A DNA stretch of 64,000 nt from Spinacia oleracea (GCF_020520425.1 NC_079491.1:34339449-34403448), one strand, 5' to 3'. Positions 30,380 through 41,183 are shown, numbered from the stretch's first letter. Program-made: numbers and translations. Notes: a model not told the origin generated them from the letters alone.

Positions 30380-31565
30380 CTAAGCATCATCAGACGCTGA
30401 AGCCGATTTTTTTCCCTTTTCTCCTTTCTTTGAGGAGGGATAACCAGATGAAAGTTGTCCTGGAGACCCAACAGCATCAGCATTCTCATTTTCACACTCT
30501 CCAACATACACCAGATCAAATGAATCAGACCCACTTGGTTCCTTGCAATCAATAGGGGACAAACAACATGATTAGTGCCATCATAAAATAACAGGGGACC
30601 ATGAATTAAAATCAGATATCATCAAACAACTCAAAATAAAGTGCGAAATAATTTCAGATCACCTAGGTTACCACATGCAATGAGATAAATGAGAGCAAAT
30701 CACACAATAATTCCATTAAAATCCAACTAATTTTCCGAATACATCCAGATCCCATTTTTACCCAAAAATTGTGAAATAAAATCTCAAATACATCCAGATC
30801 CCATTTTTAACCACATGCAATGGGAAAACAGATCAACAAAACACATGAATATTCCGATTTTCTTCAAATAATTTCCAAATAGCTCCAAATAAAATCAGAA
30901 CTCAATTTTAACAACATGCAATGAAAAAACAGAGCACAAAATACAATCAGAACTCAATTTTAACAACATGCAATGAGAAAACAGAGCAAAGAATAACATA
31001 AAAAGCCCGAATGAATCCAACAGATCTCCAAAAAATTCCCAAAAAATTCGAAATAATACCAGATCTGCATTTTTAACACATGCAATGGGAAATCAGACCA
31101 ACTTATCCAAAAAATAATCCGAGTTTAATGAACAATACTCCAAATAAATCCAACATTTATCAAATCCCACTTTTTTAGACATGCAAACAATCATCAAACC
31201 ATTTTAATAACACCGACATCAATAACCCTTAAAAAATCGCAAAAAATCAAAAGTAATACCTCATCGGAATCTCCTTCACCGAAAAAACGCAGATCTGAGG
31301 GAGTGGGTTTCCGATCGTCATATTTTGACTCAACCTCCTCTCCTGGCTCCACTTCCCTCTTCCGAAACCATTCTTCCAAATAGTTTCGAGTACTCGTATT
31401 TTCTTTTTGGGCCAAATACAGATTGTTTTTATATTCGGCGGAGTAGGAATGCTCGTTATTGGGACAGTTGCACTTGGATCCCCAATCACAGTTGGAATCG
31501 GGGATTCTTTGACCAGAAGTTCCCACCCCAGAATCACCTCGAGTTCTAGACAAAGAAGAACCCAT
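30380..31565 (-). CDS. Two-exon cargo gene in the mariner, unknown 155-aa protein
   Basis: Exon 1 is 31565-31260 (102 codons) and exon 2 is 30541-30380 (53 codons plus stop). The 718-bp intron starts GTATTACT and ends TTGCAAG; both junctions are in phase 0. The protein starts MGSSLSR, which fits an N-myristoylation site (Gly2, Ser/Thr at 6; inference). It then has a small cysteine group (C...CNC, residues ~27-34), a charged middle (RNYLEEWFRKRE, KYDDRKPTPSDLRFFGEGDSDE), and a Ser/Lys-rich tail ending SASASDDA. I do not recognise the family. The gene has its own TATA and a CT-rich leader, and faces the transposase tail to tail. It could be a captured host gene or an accessory gene of a mariner lineage. 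The intron has repeated ACATGCAATG(A/G)-containing segments. Confidence 0.55.
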
Positions 31566-31870
31566 AAAGTACCAGAAAAACAGAGATCAGCGACGATTAG
31601 GGACCAAAAAGGGGACAAAAATAGAGGGGATCTGATCGGAAAATGAATCCGAGTAATTTTTATGAACGTTTTTCGGCGAAAACGTTTCAGATTTGCGAGA
31701 TTTGGAGAGGAAAACCCAGATCAGAGGCGGAAAACCTAGGGTTTTCTCAAGAACAGGGGAGGGATTTTAAGAGAGAGAGAGAGTGAAATAAGAGAGAGAG
31801 AGAGATCCGAAGAGGTGAGAGAGAGAAATCAGAATGAGAGGTGAGAGAGGGATTGTGAGATAGGGACGGG

Positions 31871-31878
31871 TTATAAAG
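31871..31878 (-). promoter_or_regulatory. TATA box and CT-rich leader of the mariner cargo gene
   Basis: CTTTATAA on the minus strand lies about 310 bp upstream of the ATG at 31565. It is followed by long CTCTCT tracts (about 31757-31805) and an AAACCCTAGG telo-box-like motif near 31735-31745. These are common in plant gene promoters and leaders, and unexpected in the terminal region of a mariner. Confidence 0.5.
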
Positions 31879-32333
31879 GGAGGGGGGTGGGGTTAGGTTA
31901 ATTAATTAAATAAGGTGGGTGGGGTAAAAGTGGGTGGGAAAGGGTAGAATCTTAGGGTATTTTTTGTAAATAGTGGGGAATCTTAGGGTAAATTGGTAAA
32001 AAAACTATGGCCAAAAATAGTAAAGATTCAGTAGGGGAAGAACAAAAAGAAATGCTAAAAAAGGAAATGGGAAGAACAAAAAGGAATGGAGGGAGTACTA
32101 ATTATTTTTAATTATTGAGCTTACATAATTAATTAATAAAACTAATGACATCGTTAATTATTATTTTTTAATTAAAGCATTTTATTATGTAAGCTATTTA
32201 ATTTATTTATTTTGAATTCGAATGAAAATTAAAATAACATAAAATTTAGATCACATAATTTATAAAACAACGAAATGCATAAACATTTAAAATACAATCT
32301 ACATTAACAACGACTTTGGTCTTCTTAATCTTT

Positions 32334-33725
32334 TCATTCGTTGCCGAAACGACCCCATATATGCTCAACCAAGTCATTTTTTAATGCAATATGGGTCTCC
32401 CTATCACGAACATTATTTCTGTTCGCCATGTAACCACTTAAATTGGGCCTATCTAATCGTCCATTTCTCACGGGAAATGGTTGGTTGTTGTTACCGTTTG
32501 ATGATCCAACTACATTTTGAGGTTGGTCATTGATAAATTCCGATGCATCGTAATGCAAATATCCATCTCGCTCATCTTCGACAATCATATTGTGCATGAT
32601 AATACATGCCATTACGATTTTCCATAAAATTTAATCGACCAAGCTAGACCTGGTTGACGTATTATTGCAAATCGAGCTTGTAACACTCCAAAGGCACGTT
32701 CAACGTCCTTTCGGTAACTCTCTTGCTTCTTGGTAAATAATTTATGCTTACCGGTTTGTGGATGTTTGATTGCTGGGATAAATGTTGCCCATTTTGGATA
32801 GATACCGTCGGTAAGATAATATCCCATATTGTATGTATTTCTGTTGACATTGAAGCTAACATCTGGAGCTCTACCCTCACAAATATCAGAGAACACCGGC
32901 AACCGCTGGAGGACATTTATATCATTACAAGAACCTGGTGTACCAAAGAAAGCATGCCATATCCACAAGTCTTGTGAAGCAACAACCTCTAAGATTATAG
33001 TCGATGTTTTACTTCTCCCTTGATACATTCCTTTCCATGCACGTGGATAATTTTTCCACTCCCAGTGCATGCAATCAATGCTTCCCATCGTATATGCCAG
33101 GAAATCCACGAATATGACTTTCGCGGAGGAGTCGCTCAGTATCCGTAGTATTCTCCCTCCTCAAGTACCCCGGTCCAAATTCAGAGACGACCCCTTCAAC
33201 AAAGTGAGAGAGACATTCCCTTGCAATACTTGATGCGAGTTTAAGATATTTGTCAACTGCATCGGCTGATGTACCGTATGCTAACATTCGAATTGCTGCA
33301 GTGCATTTTTGGAGGGGGGATGCACCTAGTATTCCGGTGGCATCTGGCCTTTGTTGAAAGTAAACATTACTTTCTCTTAACTGGTTAACAATGCGTGTGA
33401 ACACATTTTTACGCATGCGAAATCGTCGGCGAAACATATCGTCTGTGTACAATGGTCGGGGACTAAAGTAGTCGTTATATAGTCGTACATCAGCATCTTC
33501 TCGATCTCTTGGTACATACCCCCTTTGGTACGTAGGTTCAGGAGTGAAGGGGACCTGATAAGTAGAGGTTACCAGGGGAACAACAGATGCATAGATCGCT
33601 TCCTCGATCAATTCATCTTCTTTTCGCCTTTCAGTAATTGATTCATGCCACTCTACAAAGTCGTTCACCATGTAGTCAAATAACCCTGAACTAGATGAAC
33701 TAGAAGAATTTGAATCAGAGTTCAT
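32334..33725 (-). pseudogene. PIF/Harbinger transposase (DDE_4), two frameshifts
   Basis: Three frames together give a complete transposase. Residues 1-216 (33725-33075) start MNSDSN with a Ser run, then the conserved N-terminal region with an HTH-like part (LQKCTAAIRMLAYG...). The next frame, 33109-32612, holds catalytic blocks SIDCMHW, YYLTDGIYPKW and DVERAFG, matching the D-D-E of this superfamily. The last, 32612-32334, starts MACIIMHNMIVEDERD and gives the C-terminus. The first break is near 33089-33095, where four extra bases split GFPG from MGSIDC. The second is one missing base near 32616-32620. The enzyme would normally work with the Myb-like protein encoded upstream. Here it is inactive. 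Confidence 0.9.
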
Positions 33726-34347
33726 TTGTTATATTTTTTGTTGAGAGGAGGAGAGTGTTTTGTTGCAGAAATGATACTTATATTTGTGTGTTGAACTATG
33801 AAGTAAAACCCCCTTATATAGACCTTGTGAAATAATTCAAAGCAAATAACTATTGTTTATGATGTACGGGCACAAAAGTATAACAAATGTGATTTTTGAT
33901 AAGGTTTACAGATTTTTTTCATTGATAAATAAATAAATGGGGAACCAACTCCAAAATATTAGATTTCTGATCAGGTTTGTAGATTTCTTTTGTGTGAGAA
34001 TTCAATGTATGGGCAAACATAACTGTAAAAGATGATAATTTTCTGACAATTCAATGTATCAAATGTGACAATTCAATGTATCAAATGTGACAATTCAATG
34101 TAGCATGCAGTAAATTTTGCAGGTGTATAGAATATTTCTCATTGTGGAGTTAGTATTAATGATATTATTATTTGCAAGAAATAATTTTTAAAGTTAATAG
34201 AAATAGAGAAATTATAATAAAAATATGAACTTCATTACATTAAGAAATAACAATAAAATATTACAAAGGAAATTTAAAACAATAAAGGTAACATTACATC
34301 AATTAAAACTAATATAGATAGTTTGGCTAACTTAATTGATGCCTACA
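33726..34347. other. Spacer between the two Harbinger genes
   Basis: AT-rich and non-coding. It contains a short direct repeat of GACAATTCAATGTATCAAAT, two full copies plus a partial, around 34040-34105. It should hold the transposase promoter and the 3' end of the upstream gene. Confidence 0.6.
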
Positions 34348-35683
34348 CTAGCCTAAAAGATGTGCAAATTCTTGCTTTAATTTCAGATAATTTTCTTTTT
34401 CGTCTTCAGATAGATTTGGTTTTGCAAGAAGGACACTGAATAACTTGAACCTCTTTTCCCCCTCTTTTTTCCGAGCTTTGATGGCATCTCGTTCCTTTTG
34501 ATACTCGAGCATACGTTCCGCTACATCAATACGCCTCTCGTCAACATCTTTGTGTTTTCCTTTTATCACATTCATCTCTGACAAGGCTTGAGTAAAAGAC
34601 TCTAAATTTTGAATTTTAGAACTACCAACATTTTGAATACCGGAACTAGCAACAGATTTACCTTTCCTTTTTGTTTTTTCACCCCATCAGGACGACGACG
34701 ACGAGTACGAGTTATTGGACCTTCATCAGTTGGAGTATCAGGTTCTGATCTTTTCGAATTGCCACCACCACTAGAAGGTACTTCTAGGTCTATTGGTCTC
34801 CATTTGTCTAAGTCTCTCAACATCTCCCAACAACCAATTAAACCAAAGCGTGCACCATTACACGTCCCTCTATATATTTCATGAGCTTCAGTCATCTCAT
34901 CATGAGTGTTGGTGCCACTCTTATATCTTTTTATTGCCTCACCATAACAACCAACCCATGTACTCACATCTCTATTTATTCTTCCCCACCGACTTTTCAT
35001 AGATCTCAAACTTCTAGGGCGCATGGTGGATGGAATATCTTCTCTAGCTTGATCATACAAGGCCATAATGTTTCTCCACATTATAGCCAAACTTTGATCC
35101 GTTGCCGTCTCTGGATCTTCAACTGCACATTCTATCCAAGCTGATATGAGTGCATCATCTTCTTTTGCACCCCATTTTTCTCTCGACACAATGGTGTTGC
35201 TTTCATATGGAGTTTCAACAACATCATCATCGGCATCATCATTAGCACCATCAACATCATTACCAGCTTGTTGTGAACCCCTTGGATCTTCGGGTGGGGT
35301 TAGGTTACTGCTTCTTTCTCCCCCGGGAGTTGTTGGTCTGTTTTGAATTATTTGGTTTACACCATATTGTTGTGACATTGGGAACATAAAACCAGATGGA
35401 TAATTTTGGGGAATTTGGGGAAAATTTTGATTTGGAAATGATTTGGGAATTGTTGTGGGAAATTTGGGTTTGAAAATTGATTTGGGAATTGTTGTACAAA
35501 TTGTTGGTTTGGATGCATTGGTTGGTTAGGCATGTTATAAAATAACATCCTTTGAGCATTTGGATTAGTAAGGTTATTTGGATCAAAAGGAAAATTAATT
35601 TGGAAATTTGGAGAATTGGAAGATCGGTAATTTTGATTATTTTGAGAGGAACCACTTTCGTAATTAGGATTATTAAGATCCAT
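34348..35683 (-). pseudogene. Harbinger Myb/SANT-like accessory protein, frameshifted
   Basis: Three frames make up one protein. The first, 35683-35357, begins MDLNNPNYESG and is Asn/Gln/Pro/Phe-rich. The second, 35387-34602, has an acidic linker and then a SANT/trihelix-like domain (REKWGAKEDDALISAWI ... SMKSRWGRINRDVSTWVGCY). It ends in a basic stretch (RTRRRRPDGVKKQKGK). The third, 34584-34348, is a coiled-coil-like C-terminus (DVAERMLEYQKERDAIKARKK). Plant Harbingers need this protein, with the transposase, to bind and cut the element. Frame changes near 35385 and 34620-34640 break it. It shares orientation with the transposase. Genome annotations often mislabel this family as glutathione S-transferase T3-like. 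Confidence 0.85.
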
Positions 35684-36247
35684 AATTACGAAATATATTT
35701 ATATGTGAATACTATGTAAATTTGATTTTACAATGATAAAGAGAGGGTAAAATTTAAAGGATGCAAAACTATATCAATATTAGGCTCTATTTATAGATAA
35801 AATAACAAGAATCCCGTTGGTGTAATTATTTTTTTGAAAAAAATTTAAATAAGTTATCAAGTGAACGTTATAAAATTAATGAGTGAAAAATAATAGCCGT
35901 TGTATTGTCATATTGTTTCATGCCAATATTTACCGTTGAAATCAAATAAACCCAACAAAAGATTCTAGCAAGGGACACTTGGCGAATTTTGGTTGGACCT
36001 CAAAGTACTGCTGACGCGCGTCAGAATTGTCAGGTAATTTTTTTTAATTATTTTTTTTAAAATTTCAGCGATTAACGGCTAAGATTTAAGATGGATGTAA
36101 CGTGGGTCCCGCGCGTCAGGTCCCCCTTCAGAAGTTGCATCCCCTTGCTATGGTCTTGTTGTGAGTCACCCTCCTCAATAGTGAGCTAACTCACAAGTAG
36201 GAGAGAAGGTGTTGTGAGTTAGAAGCAACTCACCATTGATGGTGCTA

Positions 36248-37043
36248 TTAGTGACTTTGCAAGTTCCTACTTATCTTGTTAAAAGTTGTACTCTTTTCGT
36301 CCTCTTTTTGTTCTTTATGTTTGGTACTTTTCACGCGTTTTAACGGTTAATTAATTTGCATCGAGATTCCTCAATTTTTTTATTTAAGCAAGAAAAATTA
36401 CGTTTATTTATAATTTTTTCACTTTTATCAAAATTCTGATATTGGGAAATGAGAAAATTTTAATGCCCCAATGGAAAAGTGTGAGAGTCTAAATGACTCA
36501 ATAAATTTAATTAGTTAAAATAATAATTGGACACAAATTTTGATAGAATACTAAGTCATTTATGTGATAATATAAAAGGAAATGTAAAATTTTGAAATAC
36601 CCAAAAAGGAAAACGTAAAGAACAAAAAGAGACGGAGGGAGTACGTAATTGCTATTTAGATGTTTAGTTATTATTGCCAATTACTACATTAGCTCATATC
36701 TCGACCGATTAATCACTAATCATATCATAATCAACAGTTAATCATACTTTAATTATTTTAATTAATTAATAAATTTAAAAATAAAAATAAAATTTTGTAT
36801 TTTTTAAAAAAAATCATAAATATTTCATAATCAACATTTAATCATACTTTAAGTTTTTTTAAAATTAAATTTTATTAATTAAGTAGAATAGTTAAAATAT
36901 GATTAACGGTTGATTATGATATGATCAGTGACTAGTTATCCGAAATATGGGCTAAGGTAGTAATTGACAACAATAACTAAACCCCTGCGTAAGTAATTGA
37001 CAACTTTTAACAAGTTAGGTAGTAATTTGCAAAGTCACTAATG
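36248..37043. repeat. Long fold-back sequence holding a MITE
   Basis: The left arm starts TTAGTGACTTTGCAA at the right border of the Harbinger, and the right arm ends TTTGCAAAGTCACTAA. Between them GTTAAAAGTTG/CAACTTTTAAC, TTTAGTTATT/AATAACTAAA, and TAATCATATCATAATCAAC with its inverse pair in order. The whole 0.8 kb can fold into one long stem, interrupted on the left by the MITE at 36291-36641. It could be a fold-back transposon whose left end coincides with the Harbinger target TTA. Confidence 0.6.
36291..36641. mobile_element. Mariner-derived MITE, 351 bp
   Basis: TA flanks at 36289-36290 and 36642-36643. The right end, inverted, reads CTCCCTCCGTCTCTTTTTGT, and the left end reads CTCTTTTCGTCCTCTTTTTG. 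Both go on into GTTCTTTA, resembling the termini of the autonomous mariner at 25859-32095 (CTCCCTCCATTCCCTTTTGTTCTT). It is homologous along its length to the MITE at 40790-41183. Confidence 0.85.
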
Positions 37044-38303
37044 AAGTAGGCAGTAATTTGCAAATTTTCCTACTATTCGAGACCAATATTTACTTAAAAT
37101 GCCCACTCATAAGAAGAGATTATCTTCCGTACCTATACACTCACCCCAACGTTCACTGCTTCACCCTTACATTGTCTGCATAAGGCTAGCTACGACCACC
37201 ACCACCGCAAACATTATGCCCAGTATTGCAGTCACCGCCACCACTGTCGCCACAAAATTTTCACTTTTTTAACGAATTTAACAAAAAAAATAATAAAAGA
37301 ATTTTAACCAAATTAATTATCACTAATAAACGTACTTATTTCACAAATATAAAATAATAAAAAAAATATTATTTTGACCAGCAAAACCATAAAAATCGGG
37401 TAATGTTTTCGATTTGGCTTGGGCGAAGAATCAGGTACCCTGTTCCATTCCACCTAGGAAAAGTCGAGAGTAATACCCGATGTCATGTGAACAAATATTT
37501 AAAATAATTTGAAAATCCTTGAAATTCGACTAGGATCCCAATTGGCCTAGGCGAGGAATCGGGTACCCTACCCAATTCCTTCGGGAAAAAAAAACTTACC
37601 CGATTCCATGTGGAAAAAATCTCCTTGGAATCGGGAATTCGGGCCGATTTCAAGGCAAATTTTTTATATATAAAAAATGCTATCGGCTCCGATCTTCTCT
37701 TGACGGCGAATGAAGGGCTCGATTTGCTAACTCGGTTGATTGATGGACGGTGAATACATGCTCTGATCCATCAACGAAGTGAAGGCATGGTGGCAAAGTC
37801 ATGTGCTTCTGCGCAAATAGAGGTGATGTAGTTAGAAGGGGGCGAGGAAGGGAATTGGGCAGGGGCAGGGGCGGTGAAGGGGTTGGGTGTGTTGAAGTGA
37901 GAGATCGAGAAAGAGCAGAGGGTGGTGGGTTGAGAGAAAAGTGGGCGACAAGGGGGCGGTGAAAGGATGGTGGTTGCTGGCAAGAGGGACTGTGGTAGAA
38001 GTTAAAGAGAAGGAGGGTTGAGTAAGAGAAAAGAGGATTAAGTGTGGTGAGGTAAGAGATAAGGCTATAATCGGTCTCGTTATTAGTTGATGGCCGACAT
38101 AAGTAAATATGGGGCGTCGAATAGTTCCCGTGGGCCCGTGACACAAAAATTAACTCCAACACTTTATCTGGTACTCTGGTAGTACAAAGTACGAAGTTTA
38201 CATTAGTAAAGGAATGAAGGGAAAGAAAAAGAAGGAATGAGAAAGGAAAATAATGAAAAGGGAAGTTAATTTATTTCTCATTGTTTGGTTTGATATAAGG
38301 AAG
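37044..38303. other. Non-coding region with weak repeats
   Basis: Around 37395-37640 are two loosely related segments, each with (A/G)ATC(G/A)GGTA, a GGCTTGGGCGA or GGCCTAGGCGA block, and GGTACCCT. A 160-codon Pro/Ser/Leu-rich frame on the minus strand (38162-37680) has biased composition and no recognisable domain. I do not call it a gene. Confidence 0.45.
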
Positions 38304-38771
38304 TAGGGGTGCTCAAAATTCGGTCCAGACGTACTGGTTGATTCCGGTACGATCTTTGATCCTTTAAATTTTGGTTTCTAGGTTTCTGGTCTGGTCCGGT
38401 CCGGTCGGGTTGACCCAGTTTATATTAAATAAATCATTAATCTTCTTTAGTGCCCTAAAATCATGTGTTATTTTATGTTGTTTTCCTACTCTTTTGTCTT
38501 CTGCATCTATATCTACTCCCTTAAAAATGGAGAATTAAAATTTGAAAGATTTTCAAACTATATTTTTTGGGAAATAAATAACCTAGAAAATTGCATTGAG
38601 GCATTTCAGTAATTTCATTCCAATCTGGTCTAAACCCGGACCGGGCCAGAAAAAACAGGTGGGGCCCGGTCCATACCAGAATTTTTTCGGTAAGGTCTTC
38701 GTTCAATAATTTTCTTGATTATAGTTCTGGTCTAAAACAGTTCTGGCCCCGTCCAGTTTTGGGCAGGTGTA
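38304..38771. mobile_element. hAT-like MITE
   Basis: It starts TAGGGGTGCTCAAAATTCGG and ends GTTTTGGGCAGGTGTA, an imperfect inverted repeat of the hAT style. The interior has several GGTCCGGT/GGGCCCGGTCC-type repeats in both orientations. The flanks ATAAGGAAG and GGTAAGAAG could be a decayed 8-bp duplication. Confidence 0.5.
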
Positions 38772-38797
38772 GGTAAGAAGAAAAGAAAGAAAAACTA

Positions 38798-40362
38798 GGG
38801 TGTGTTCTCTTCGTCGGATGAATCATGAACTTATCTGAACTTATTGGAAATAATTTTAAGTAATTGGCCTTATAAACCTAATCATGCCTTATTGGAACTT
38901 ACTGGTGTTAGGTTATGAACAATCTAAAGTCATGCGGAAAAACCATAAATGCCAGAATCCAAATAAAATGCACATAATCATTTAGCATAATTTAGCGAAC
39001 ACACTTTGTGATGCGTGCTTTGTCTTGCTGCTACCGAACCGAACAAGAACAAGATAGAACGCCGAACGTCGTCCCTTCGTAGATAGTCCACAATACGTTT
39101 GGATCTGCCTTAAATCGTACCAACAAGGATATAATATAAGGTTTTATGGTTTCGGGATCTCACTTTAGGTGATAGGCAAAGAGTATTGAATTGTCTTTCA
39201 ATTGATGTGTTTATTCATGACCATAGGCCATGTATTTATAGGAAATAGAAAAAACCCTAGGAGCCAAAACCTTAGAACTATTTTAAGAAAGTCTTGGAAA
39301 TATACCAAAAACCAACTTTCCTAAAATGCTAGGGTTGGCCGGCTGCTTGCAAGGCAAGCAAACCGACCAACAAGGTCTTGTGTGCACGCAGCCTTGCGGC
39401 CCAAGCAAGCTTGGCGCCATGGACCAAGCAACGCACAACCCGCACAAGGCAAGCACAACTTTGTGCCGAGCGCTGGGCCTTTGTGCCTGGCGTGCTTGCG
39501 CTGGGGCTGGGCCTTGGTTCTTGGCGCTGCGCTTGGCTCATCGAGCGATGGGCCATTGCTTCGTGCAATGGTCCGTCGCTCGTTTCGTGCTTCCGATTCG
39601 TTTTTCCGATTCCGGAATTTATTTCTGATTCGAACAATATTTACGTTTATGATAATATTTTCGATTCCGATAATATTTCCGATTCCGATAATATTTCCGT
39701 TTCCGGTAATATTTCCTATTCCGACAATATTTCTATTTCCGATAATATTTCCGATACGAAACATATTTCCGTTTCCGGCAATATCTTCGACTTCAATATT
39801 ATTTATATTTCTGTTATGAACCATATTTTCGTTTCCGGTAATATCTTCATTTCCAGCAAATATTCTTTCTTTGCCTTTTGACAGTTTGTTTAGCTCCCAC
39901 TGAAACCAACATCCGTCATTTCCGAATATCCATAATTAGAGTATTTATTGAATATAATATTCAACTAAATACTTGATCCGTTCACGTACTATTTGTGTGA
40001 ACCTACGGGTTCAGAAAAGAGTAAGTTGTGCAATTAATAACATTAATTCCACTTGAACTGAAGCGACCTTTAGCTAGGCATTCAGATCACTTGATCTCAC
40101 TGAATAATTAACTTTATTAATTAATACTGAATCGCATTTATTAGACTTAGCATTAAATGAAAACTTAGACCAAGGGAATTATTTCCTTCAACTGGGACGA
40201 AGCAGACCTGATTTCAAGAGAGTAAACTTGAGAAAGTCAACTTATAGGACCTAATTAATAGTAACTTATTAGCGTGATAAGATTAATTTGATTCCAATTT
40301 ATCTGAACTTTTTTGAACTTACTGGATCTGAAACTTATTTTTTAAGGTTAAGAGAACGTCCC
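38798..40362. mobile_element. Small inverted-repeat element interrupted by a solo LTR
   Basis: The ends GGGTGTGTTCTCTTCG and AAGAGAACGTCCC are imperfect inverted repeats. Subterminal sequence consists of repeated ATCTGAACTTATTGGAACTTA-like units. A related element with the same units lies at 41291-42060. The solo LTR at 38906-40190 splits it; without that insert it is about 275 bp. Confidence 0.5.
38906..40190. mobile_element. Solo LTR, 1285 bp, TSD ACTGG
   Basis: It begins TGTTAGGTTATGAACAATC and ends TTTCCTTCA, flanked by exact ACTGG duplications (38901-38905 and 40191-40195). There is no internal region, so this is a solo LTR left by recombination. Inside are a GC-rich block rich in AAGGCAAGC/GGCCTTG-type short repeats (39345-39600) and a run of TTCCGATAATATTTCC-like repeats (about 39600-39860). 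All long overlapping frames here arise from that repetitive sequence. Confidence 0.85.
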
Positions 40363-40789
40363 TTAGTTGATAGCTTTTAATGTTCTTTTTCCTTCCAACT
40401 TCCCTCACTTTTGGGAAGAATGGAAAATGAAAGTATATTAAAATAGGGTTTTCCTTCCATTTCCCTTACTTTTCCTATCAAATCTCATACTCCATCTGTC
40501 CCTTAATACTCGTTCCGCTTTTCATATAAAGTCGCTCCTTAATACTCGCTTTGTTTCTATAATGGCATACTTTTACTAATATTATATCATTTCTCTCACT
40601 TAACCACATGGACCCACCTATATTTCTACTTCCTAACAAAACATTAAAACTTCAACCCCAATCCCCCCCGCCACCGCCACCACCACCTCCCCCTCACAAT
40701 TTATTTAGTGATCCCATACATCCTCACTCTCCTGCAAAATATTGACATATTTTTCACTAAATACGTTAAAAAACCCCCACTATCAAATA

Positions 40790-41183
40790 CTCCCTTCATC
40801 CTTTTTTTTATGTTTACGTTTGGTATTGTGCACACAATTTAACGACTAATTAATGTGCATTGAGATTCCTCTATTTTTTTATTTAAACAACACAATTTAC
40901 GTTTATTTATGATGTTTTCACTTTTATAAAAAATCTGACATTATGAAAATGGGAAAGATTTAATGCCCCAATGAAAAAGTGTGAGAGATTTAATGCCCCA
41001 ATGAAAAAGTGTGAGAGATTTAATGCCCCAATGAATTTAGTTGGTTAAAATAATCTTTAGGCACAAATTTTGATAGAATATTAGACATTTATGTGATAAT
41101 ATAAAAGGAAATATTCTCAATGTAAAGAAAAAATTGGGACACCCTAAATGGAATACGTAAAGAACAAAAAGGGATGGAGGGAG
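40790..41183. mobile_element. Mariner-derived MITE, 394 bp, with internal triplication
   Basis: TA flanks at 40788-40789 and 41184-41185. The ends are CTCCCTTCATCC and the inverse of CTCCCTCCATCCCTTTTTGTTC. It is a full homologue of the MITE at 36291-36641. The extra length is explained by a ~30-bp unit starting AATGCCCCAATGAAAAAG repeated in tandem near 40960-41035. Confidence 0.87.

Larger units (their letters stand above)
25859..32095 (+). mobile_element. Mariner-like element with cargo, 6.2 kb
   Basis: TA duplications at 25857-25858 and 32096-32097 flank 27-bp terminal inverted repeats (CTCCCTCCATTCCCTTTTGT... on the left) that differ at one position. It holds an intact DD39D transposase (26406-28052, +). 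It also holds a region of hairpins (28420-29860) and a convergent two-exon gene with its own promoter (30380-31565, -). Plant mariners of the Vulmar/Soymar type are usually about 3.5-5 kb with a single gene, so roughly 4 kb here is extra. Near-identical ends and an open transposase point to recent movement. Confidence 0.93.
25650..36247 (-). mobile_element. PIF/Harbinger element, interrupted by a mariner
   Basis: The 3-bp duplication TTA (25647-25649 and 36248-36250) flanks termini that match over about 15 of 23 positions when inverted (AGCATGAGTAGTGGTAAGT against AGCACCATCAATGGTGAGT). The interior carries, on the minus strand, a Myb/SANT-like ORF followed by a DDE_4 transposase, the two-gene content of this superfamily. 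The 6237-bp mariner at 25859-32095 is nested near its 3' end. Without it and one TA, the element is about 4.36 kb, a normal size. Both genes carry frameshifts, so this copy is not autonomous. Confidence 0.85.

Noticed and set aside
37680-38162. 160-codon frame on the minus strand with overlapping frames beside it
   Set aside because: Composition is dominated by Pro, Ser and Leu from pyrimidine-rich DNA, three overlapping frames are equally open, and no domain is visible.
39321-39881. Five overlapping frames of 100-167 codons on both strands
   Set aside because: They are all produced by the GC-rich block and the TTCCGATAATATT repeats of the solo LTR.
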